Of a DNA stretch of 64,000 nucleotides, positions 58,595 through 64,000 are shown one piece after another; the first letter of the stretch is position 1; every line of letters begins with the position of its first letter. The stretch is taken from positions 1 to 64,000 of the forward strand of contig CAVUES010000008.1 of NCBI GenBank assembly GCA_963740555.1, given 5' to 3'. Under the pieces are notes generated by a model. It was not told the DNA's origin. It did no database searches and worked only from the letters and a program-made list of their open reading frames with translations. The position numbers and the translations under genes were made by a program. Source of the DNA: Mayfieldus sp963740555. GTDB lineage: Bacteria; Actinomycetota; Thermoleophilia; Solirubrobacterales; 70-9.

Positions 58595-59191
58595 TTGAGC
58601 CAGAAAACCGTGCTCGAGCGCGACGAGTTGCGTCGCACACTGGTCCGCATCTCGCACGAGATCTCTGAGCGCAACCCGGGGCCCGAAGGCCTCGCTCTGG
58701 TCGGTATCCACACCCGCGGCGCACTGCTGGCCCAGCGCCTGCACGCCCTTGTCGGCGAGCAGAGCGGATTCGAGGTGCCGCTGGGCGACATCGACATCTC
58801 CTTCTATCGCGACGACGTCGGCGATCGCGGCCCCGACGCCCAGCCCCAGGTACACGCTTCGCACCTCGACTTCGACCTCTCGGGCCGCACGATCGTGCTC
58901 GTCGACGACGTGCTGTTCACGGGGCGCACGGTGCGCGCCGCGATCGACGCCCTCTTCGACTACGGCCGCCCGGCGCGGGTGCAGCTCGCGGTGCTCTGCG
59001 ACCGCGGCCACCGCGAGCTGCCGATTCGCCCCGACTACGTCGGCAAGAACCTTCCGACCGCGCGCGATGAGCGGGTCAACGTGCGGCTGGAGGAGTCCGA
59101 CGGCGTCGACGAGGTGACGATCGCAACCAACGGAGACCCCGCCGGCGCGCTGGCCGGCGAGGACGACTCGGAATCGGAGGAACACCGATGA
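58595..59191 (+). CDS. pyrR: pyrimidine operon regulator PyrR
   Basis: A 198-residue phosphoribosyltransferase-fold protein with RISHEISERNPG, VGIHTRGALLAQRL, and the PRPP motif TIVLVDDVLFTGRTVRAAIDALFDYGRPA. PyrR binds pyr mRNA in response to UMP and may also act as uracil phosphoribosyltransferase. The TTG start lies 10 bases after the element. Its stop overlaps the pyrB ATG. Confidence 0.95.
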   Translation: MSQKTVLERDELRRTLVRISHEISERNPGPEGLALVGIHTRGALLAQRLHALVGEQSGFEVPLGDIDISFYRDDVGDRGPDAQPQVHASHLDFDLSGRTIVLVDDVLFTGRTVRAAIDALFDYGRPARVQLAVLCDRGHRELPIRPDYVGKNLPTARDERVNVRLEESDGVDEVTIATNGDPAGALAGEDDSESEEHR

Positions 59192-60153
59192 AGCATCTGC
59201 TGTCGATCGAGACGCTGAGCCGCGACGAGATGGAGGCGATCCTCGAGCGGGCGGCGAGCTTCGCCGAGGTGGGGCGCCGGGACATAAAGAAGGTGCCGAC
59301 CCTGCGTGGGCGCACCGTCGTCAACCTCTTCTTCGAATCGAGCACCCGCACCAGCTCCTCCTTCGAGCTGGCCGCGAAGCGCCTGTCCGCCGACGTGGTC
59401 TCGATCAAGGCGGCCGGCTCGTCGGTCGACAAGGGCGAGTCGCTGAAGGACACGGTCGCCACCCTCTCGGCCTACGACCCCGCGGCGATCGTGATCCGCT
59501 CGCCGCATGCCGGGGCCGCCGACCTGGTTGCCGGCTGGACCGATGCCTCGGTGATCAACGCCGGCGACGGCAAGCACGAGCACCCCAGCCAGGCCCTGCT
59601 CGACCTCTACACGTTGCGCCGGCACCTCGGGAACCTGGACGGAACGAAGATCTGGATCGTCGGCGACGTCATGCACAGCCGCGTCGCGCGCTCGAACCTG
59701 ATCGCCTTCCGGGAGATGGGCGCCGAGCTGACCGTCTGCGGGCCGCCGACCCTGATCCCGCGCGGGATCTCCGAGGAGCTCGGCTGCAAGGTCGCCTACG
59801 ACCTCGACGGACTCGAGGAGGCCGACGTCGTCTACGCGCTGCGCATGCAGCAAGAGCGGATGAGCGAGAGCTTCGTCCCCTCGCTGCGGGAGTACGCGGC
59901 CCGCTATCAGGTCGACGCCAGGCGCCTCGGCTCACGCCAGCTGCTCATGCACGCCGGGCCGGTCAACCGGGGCGTGGAGCTCTCGGGCGAGGTGATCGAC
60001 TCGCCCCGCTCGCTGATCGCCGAGCAGGTCGAGAGCGGGTTGGTGGTTCGGATGGCGATTCTCTACGAGCTTCTGGCCGGCAGCGACCGGCCGCGTTCGG
60101 CGCCGCCCGGCGAGCCGGTGCCCGATCCGACGACGATCGGACAGCCAGCGTGA
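59188..60153 (+). CDS. pyrB: aspartate carbamoyltransferase catalytic subunit
   Basis: The 321-residue product has FFESSTRTSSSFELAAKRL (carbamoyl-phosphate site), KGESLKDT, NAGDGKHEHPSQALLDLYTL and RMQQERM, with the domain order of PyrB. It joins carbamoyl phosphate and aspartate, the first committed step. No PyrI regulatory subunit is present. The stop overlaps the pyrC GTG. Confidence 0.97.
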   Translation: MKHLLSIETLSRDEMEAILERAASFAEVGRRDIKKVPTLRGRTVVNLFFESSTRTSSSFELAAKRLSADVVSIKAAGSSVDKGESLKDTVATLSAYDPAAIVIRSPHAGAADLVAGWTDASVINAGDGKHEHPSQALLDLYTLRRHLGNLDGTKIWIVGDVMHSRVARSNLIAFREMGAELTVCGPPTLIPRGISEELGCKVAYDLDGLEEADVVYALRMQQERMSESFVPSLREYAARYQVDARRLGSRQLLMHAGPVNRGVELSGEVIDSPRSLIAEQVESGLVVRMAILYELLAGSDRPRSAPPGEPVPDPTTIGQPA

Positions 60154-61502
60154 GCGCGAGGATCTCCGAGGCGCTCAGCGGGCGCGCCGGCGAACCTGCC
60201 GAGCTGATCCTGCGCGGCGCGACGGTGCTCGACCCCGAGGCCGGGATCGACGGCCAGCATGACGTCGTGATTCGCGACCGGCGAATCGCCGAGCTGACCG
60301 GCCCCGGCGACGCGAAGGAGGGCTCCGCCGAGGTGGTCGAGGCGGAGGGGCTGCACGCCTTCCCCGCATTCCTCGACCCCCACGTCCATCTGCGCACTCC
60401 CGGGCGCGAGGACGAGGAGGACATCGAGACCGGCACCCGCGCCGCCGCCGCCGGGGGCTACTGCGGGATCCTCGCGATGGCCAACACCGACCCACCGGTG
60501 TCGACCGCCGCCGACATCGGCTCGCTGCGCGAGCGGGCCGAGCGGGAGGCATCGGTCCCGGTCGGCTTCCTGGCCACGGTCACCCGCGACATGAAGGGCG
60601 GGGAGCTGACCGAGATGGCGGAGCTGCGCGACGCCGGTGCGATCGGCTTCTCAGACGACGGACTTCCGATCGCAAGCGCACGGGTGCTGCGTCGCGCGCT
60701 TCAGTACCAGCGCCTCTGCGGTGGAGTGATCGCCCTGCACGAGGAGGACCCTGACCTCTCCGGCGACGGCGTCATGCACGAGGGGCCGGTGTCCGCGCTG
60801 CTCGGCATGTCCGCTATTCCCTCCGTGTCGGAGTCGACGATGATCGCGCGCGACGCTGCTCTGGCCGGTTACGAGGACGCTCGGATCCACGTCCAGCACC
60901 TCTCCGCCCGCGAGTCGGTCGACGCGGTTCGCGTCGCCAAGTCCGGTGGCGTGCGGATCAGCTGCGAGGCGACGCCGCATCACCTGACGCTCAGCGACGA
61001 CGCGGTGCGCGGGCTCGACGCCCGCTTCAAGATGAACCCACCGCTTCGCTCCGAGGACGATCGAATGGCACTGATCGACGCCCTGCGCGACGGAACCATC
61101 GACTGCATCGCCACCGACCACGCCCCCCACTCGGCAGACGAGAAGGAGGTTCCCTTCGAGGCCGCCGCGATGGGCGTGACGGGCCTTGAGACCGCGTTCG
61201 CGGTCCTTCACACAGAGCTGGTCGTGCCCGGCACGATCGACCTCGGCCTGCTGGTCTCCAGGCTCGGCGCCGGGGCGGAGCTGTTCGAGCTTCAGCGACC
61301 GAGCCTGGCGCCGGGCTGCGAGGCCAACGTCGCGCTCTGCGACCTGGGAGCCGAGTGGACGGTCGGCGAGGACGGTTATGAGAGCCGGTCGTCCAACTGC
61401 TGCTTCGCCGGGCAGGCGCTGCGCGGGCGGGTCCTGATGACGGTGGCAGCGGGCCAGGTGGCCTACCGGCTGCGCAGTTTCAGCATGGGGGTGGCAGTGT
61501 GA
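60150..61502 (+). CDS. pyrC: dihydroorotase
   Basis: A 450-residue class-I dihydroorotase: FLDPHVHLRTPGRED with the two His of the metal site, HHLTLSDD and ATDHAPHSADEK with the catalytic Asp. It closes carbamoyl aspartate to dihydroorotate. The GTG start overlaps the pyrB stop. Its last four bases (GTGA) form the start of the tandem repeat. Confidence 0.95.
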   Translation: MSARISEALSGRAGEPAELILRGATVLDPEAGIDGQHDVVIRDRRIAELTGPGDAKEGSAEVVEAEGLHAFPAFLDPHVHLRTPGREDEEDIETGTRAAAAGGYCGILAMANTDPPVSTAADIGSLRERAEREASVPVGFLATVTRDMKGGELTEMAELRDAGAIGFSDDGLPIASARVLRRALQYQRLCGGVIALHEEDPDLSGDGVMHEGPVSALLGMSAIPSVSESTMIARDAALAGYEDARIHVQHLSARESVDAVRVAKSGGVRISCEATPHHLTLSDDAVRGLDARFKMNPPLRSEDDRMALIDALRDGTIDCIATDHAPHSADEKEVPFEAAAMGVTGLETAFAVLHTELVVPGTIDLGLLVSRLGAGAELFELQRPSLAPGCEANVALCDLGAEWTVGEDGYESRSSNCCFAGQALRGRVLMTVAAGQVAYRLRSFSMGVAV

Positions 61503-61622
61503 GCGCGAGGCTCACCAAAGGAGCATCCTGCGGGGCCGAGCGTGAGCGTGAGGTTGTGTTGTGAGCGCGAGGCTCACCAAAGGAGCATCCTGCGGGGCCG
61601 AGCGCGAGAGTGAGGTTTTGTT
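61499..61622 (+). repeat. two tandem 62-base repeats, each a 21-codon mini-ORF
   Basis: 61499-61560 and 61561-61622 match at 59 of 62 positions. Each starts with GTGAGCGCGAGGCTC and would encode a 21-residue peptide beginning MSARLTKGASCGAERE, with stop TGA overlapping the next GTG (GTGA at 61499, 61561 and 61623). Each carries GAGG seven bases before the next start. The peptide is basic/acidic, without a known family. A diverged copy lies at 34275. They bridge pyrC and the isochorismatase-like gene without breaking translation coupling. Confidence 0.85.
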
Positions 61623-62162
61623 GTGAGCGGGAAGCTCGAGCGCGAGCGGACGGCGCTGATCGTCGTCGACGTCCAGGAGGCGTTTCGCAAGGCGGTTCCG
61701 AGCTTCGACGAGGTCGCCGAGTCGGCCGCCAGGCTTGTGCAGGGCGCCGACGCGATGGGGATACCGATCGTGGTCACCGAGCAGTATCCGAAGGGACTGG
61801 GGCACACCGTGCCGGAGGTCGCCGGCCATCTTCCCGAGGGCCTGGAGCCGATCGAGAAGGTCCGTTTCTCGGCCGCCGAGGCCGAGGGCTTCGACCTCGA
61901 TGGGCGCGACCAGGTGCTGGTCTGCGGGATCGAGACCCACGTGTGCGTCAACCAGACGGTGCTCGACCTGCTCGACCGGGGGGTCGAGGTGCAGGTGGTG
62001 GGGGACGCGGTCGGCTCGCGCACGGCCGAGAACCGGGACCTGGGCCTGCACAAGGCAGAGCACGCCGGCGCCGTGCTGACCAGCGTCGAGACGGCGCTCT
62101 TCGAGTTGCTGGGCGGCTCCGACGCGGCCGAGTTCAAAGCTGTCCAGGCTCTGGTGAAGTGA
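61623..62162 (+). CDS. isochorismatase-family hydrolase
   Basis: A 179-residue cysteine hydrolase with TALIVVDVQEAFRKAV (catalytic Asp), a Lys in PIEKVRFSA and the nucleophile in GIETHVCVNQTVLDLLDRG, so the Asp-Lys-Cys triad is complete. Related enzymes act on nicotinamide, isochorismate or other amides. Inside a pyrimidine operon it could hydrolyse a ureide or amide, which is inference. The GTG follows the second repeat unit. Confidence 0.85.
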   Translation: MSGKLERERTALIVVDVQEAFRKAVPSFDEVAESAARLVQGADAMGIPIVVTEQYPKGLGHTVPEVAGHLPEGLEPIEKVRFSAAEAEGFDLDGRDQVLVCGIETHVCVNQTVLDLLDRGVEVQVVGDAVGSRTAENRDLGLHKAEHAGAVLTSVETALFELLGGSDAAEFKAVQALVK

Positions 62163-62163
62163 G

Positions 62164-63276
62164 ATGAGCGGCTACGTACTGCTCGAGGACGGCACCCGCT
62201 TCGACGGCGAGCTGTGCGGTGGCGATGGGCCGGTGACCGGCGAGGTCGTCTTCAACACCGCGATGACCGGCTATCAGGAGGCCGTGACCGATCCCTCCTA
62301 CGCCGGTCAGATCATCACCTTCACCTACCCGTTGATCGGCAACTACGGCGTCTCAAGCGAAGCGATGGAGTCCGATCGCATTCAGGCTCGCGCGGTGGTG
62401 ATGCGCGACGCCCACAACGGCGAGGACGTGGCCAGCGCCGAAGGCGGTTGGCTGGGTTGGCTCGCCGACCGCGGCGTCCCCGCGATCACCGGCGTCGACA
62501 CCCGTGCCCTGGTCCGTCACATCCGCGACGCCGGCGCGATGCGGGGCGGGATCTTCTCGGCTGACCTCTCCCAGCAGCAGGCCGCCGATCGTGTGGCGGC
62601 GGAGCCCTCGATGGACGGCGCCGACCTTGCCCGCGAGGTGACTCCCGACGAGCCACTGCGCTTCGAGGGCTCGGGCCCGCACGTGGTCGGGATCGACACC
62701 GGGATCAAGCTCAGCATAATTCGGCAGCTCCGCGAGCGGAACTGCCGCGTGACGCTGCTCCCGTGCACAGCCCCTGGAGAGGCGGTGCTCGCGGAATCGC
62801 CAGATCTGATTTTCCTTGCAAACGGTCCGGGTGACCCAGCCGCTTTGGACTATGTCGTCGACACGGTGCGCGAGCTGGTCGGCAAGCGGCCGCTGTTCGG
62901 CATCTGCCTCGGCCATCAGCTTCTCTGCCGGGCGCTCGGGCTGCAGACCTTCAAGCTGCCGTTCGGGCACCGCGGGGCCAACCATCCCGTCAAGGACCTG
63001 GAGACGGGCCGCATAGACATCACCTCCCAGAACCACGGCTTCGCGGTCCGCGGGCCGGGTGGCGAGGCGACAATCGAGGCCGACGAGCCGGTGCGCTGGG
63101 AGACCGACTTCGGCGCCGCCGAGCTCTCGCACCTGAACCTCTACGACCGTACGGTCGAAGGGCTCGTGCTGCGCGACGTCCACGGCGCCACCGTCCAGTA
63201 CCACCCCGAGGCGGGGCCCGGCCCGCACGACGCGCGCTATCTCTTCGATCGCTTCCTGGAGCTGGCGGCCGCATGA
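62164..63276 (+). CDS. carA: carbamoyl-phosphate synthase small subunit
   Basis: The 370-residue product has the CarA N-terminal domain (YVLLEDGTRFDGELCG, VVFNTAMTGYQEAVTDPSYAGQIITFTYPLIGNYGV) and a glutaminase domain with GICLGHQLLCRALG (Cys nucleophile), NHPVKDLETGR and HPEAGPGPHDARYLFDRF (catalytic His and Glu). It supplies ammonia to CarB. It starts one base after the isochorismatase stop and overlaps the next gene by four bases. Confidence 0.97.
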   Translation: MSGYVLLEDGTRFDGELCGGDGPVTGEVVFNTAMTGYQEAVTDPSYAGQIITFTYPLIGNYGVSSEAMESDRIQARAVVMRDAHNGEDVASAEGGWLGWLADRGVPAITGVDTRALVRHIRDAGAMRGGIFSADLSQQQAADRVAAEPSMDGADLAREVTPDEPLRFEGSGPHVVGIDTGIKLSIIRQLRERNCRVTLLPCTAPGEAVLAESPDLIFLANGPGDPAALDYVVDTVRELVGKRPLFGICLGHQLLCRALGLQTFKLPFGHRGANHPVKDLETGRIDITSQNHGFAVRGPGGEATIEADEPVRWETDFGAAELSHLNLYDRTVEGLVLRDVHGATVQYHPEAGPGPHDARYLFDRFLELAAA

Positions 63277-63704
63277 TGGAGGCGAAGCGCAACGCCGAGC
63301 GGCTCCGGAAGCTCTACGAGGCATTCGACTTCGGTGGCGCCGAGGCGGCAGGCCCGCAGATCGGTGAGATCTTCGACCCGGAGGTCGAGTTCAACCCGAT
63401 GCAGGCCGGGGAAGCCGGGGGTCGCACGTACCGTGGACGCGATGGAGTCGTCGCCTTCTTCGGCGAGCTCAGCGAGGAGCTCGAGGGTGTGCGCTACGAG
63501 CCGCCCCAGTTTCACCCGATCGGCGATCACCTGGTGATCGTCTTTACCCGCCTCGTCGGCACCGAGCGCGACACCGCGGTGCCGCTGCGACAGGACCTCT
63601 CGCTGGTCTACGAGTTCGTCGACGACCGGGTGCGCCGCGTGACGGCGTACGACACGCCCGCTGAGGCCCTGGAGGCTGCGGAACGGGGCCACGCGGATGC
63701 CTAG
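63273..63704 (+). CDS. SnoaL-like (NTF2 fold) protein between carA and carB
   Basis: A 143-residue NTF2-fold protein: RLRKLYEAFDFGGAEAAGPQIGEIFDPEVEFNP, TYRGRDGVVAFFGELSEEL and LSLVYEFVDDRVRRVTAYDTPAEALEAA. It lies inside the pyr operon, with 4- and 8-base overlaps to both neighbours. SnoaL-like folds bind small ligands; no catalytic residue is evident. Presence here is unusual, as carA and carB are normally adjacent. Confidence 0.75.
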   Translation: MMEAKRNAERLRKLYEAFDFGGAEAAGPQIGEIFDPEVEFNPMQAGEAGGRTYRGRDGVVAFFGELSEELEGVRYEPPQFHPIGDHLVIVFTRLVGTERDTAVPLRQDLSLVYEFVDDRVRRVTAYDTPAEALEAAERGHADA

Positions 63705-64000
63705 GCGCGACGACATCGCGAAGATCCTGCTGATCGGGTCGGGGCCGATCGTGATCGGGCAGGCCGCCGAGTTCGACTACTCGGGCGTGCAGGCATGCAA
63801 GGTGCTGCTCGAGGAGGGCTACGAGGTCGTTCTCGCCAACTCCAACCCGGCGACGATCATGACCGACCCCGAGTTCGCGACCAGGACCTACGTCGAGCCG
63901 CTGCTTCCGGGGCCGATGGCGAAGGTGATCGAGCGCGAGCGCCCAGACGCCCTGCTGCCGACGCTCGGCGGCCAGACGGCGCTCAACCTGGCGATGGCGC
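63697..64000 (+). CDS. carB: carbamoyl-phosphate synthase large subunit (N-terminal part, cut)
   Basis: The frame begins MPRRDDIAKILLIGSGPIVIGQ, then AAEFDYSGVQACKVLLEEGY and PATIMTDPEFA, the standard CarB opening, and stays open to the window end (about 101 codons). The ATG overlaps the stop of the SnoaL-like gene by eight bases. With CarA it makes carbamoyl phosphate from bicarbonate, ammonia and 2 ATP. The remaining 1000 or so residues lie beyond the window. Confidence 0.97.
   Translation, partial: MPRRDDIAKILLIGSGPIVIGQAAEFDYSGVQACKVLLEEGYEVVLANSNPATIMTDPEFATRTYVEPLLPGPMAKVIERERPDALLPTLGGQTALNLAMA

Overview
The window is high-GC DNA packed with GTGA and ATGA stop/start overlaps, GTG and TTG starts, and actinobacterial families (cytochrome bd of the short-loop type, CysO-like sulfur carrier, PPOX/F420-type oxidoreductase, UspA, baeRF-like protein). 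The secreted protein at 3310 carries the Lys/Asn/Ala 'AVT..K' repeats common in Thermoleophilia, so the best guess is a soil actinobacterium of class Thermoleophilia (Solirubrobacterales or Gaiellales). This is inference from gene content; no rRNA is present.

Layout. 1-6.6 kb is an accessory, secretome-rich stretch. It holds a 3' half of a tRNA (probable attachment-site remnant), a secreted His-rich protein, a three-gene operon (MauE-thioredoxin fusion, small helical protein, Tat-exported 18-cysteine protein), a decayed copy of a GH5-like gene next to its full-length relative, and a secreted esterase. 6.6-16.6 kb, mostly minus strand, holds NhaA-DsbA fusion, HxlR regulator, Lon, DUF899, DEAD-box helicase with a coupled zinc-finger protein, small membrane proteins and a cupin. 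16.6-25 kb holds cytochrome bd oxidase (cydAB, with a 34-residue membrane peptide gene just upstream), an RpiR-type regulator, and a pdxS-pdxT-M29 aminopeptidase operon that ends in four consecutive hairpins. 25.1-39.7 kb is a core block: yebC, ruvC-ruvA-ruvB, a PAS-like zinc-ribbon protein, fused secDF, recJ and relA/spoT, with a Ser/Thr kinase facing yebC. 39.7-45.2 kb (minus strand) holds two HIT proteins, a diacylglycerol kinase-like protein, an MBL-fold hydrolase, a phosphomannomutase and CorA.

45.3-52 kb holds a lipoprotein, OsmC, then a SAM-I riboswitch with its own terminator controlling a threonine-synthase-like gene plus a CysO-like sulfur-carrier gene, two nucleotide-sugar genes, an SRAP protein, and a decayed patch (half a RidA gene, a start-less coiled-coil gene). 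52.5-57.4 kb holds PPOX oxidoreductase, UspA, baeRF-like protein, a stand-alone ATP-dependent DNA ligase, a PQQ-propeller lipoprotein and tRNA-Arg(CCG). 57.5-64 kb holds RNase Z and a pyrimidine operon: PyrR-binding RNA element, pyrR, pyrB, pyrC, two tandem 62-bp repeats, isochorismatase-like gene, carA, a SnoaL-like gene, and the start of carB, cut by the window end.

The observations most worth follow-up are the MauE-thioredoxin/18-Cys operon, the SAM riboswitch over thrC-cysO, a dispersed repeat that begins at a start codon and ends just before another gene (one copy before recJ, two in tandem before the isochorismatase gene), a different coding repeat shared by the N-terminal extensions of RuvB and the phosphomannomutase, and a recurrent TANNCT-like hexamer six bases ahead of start codons that points to widespread leaderless mRNAs.
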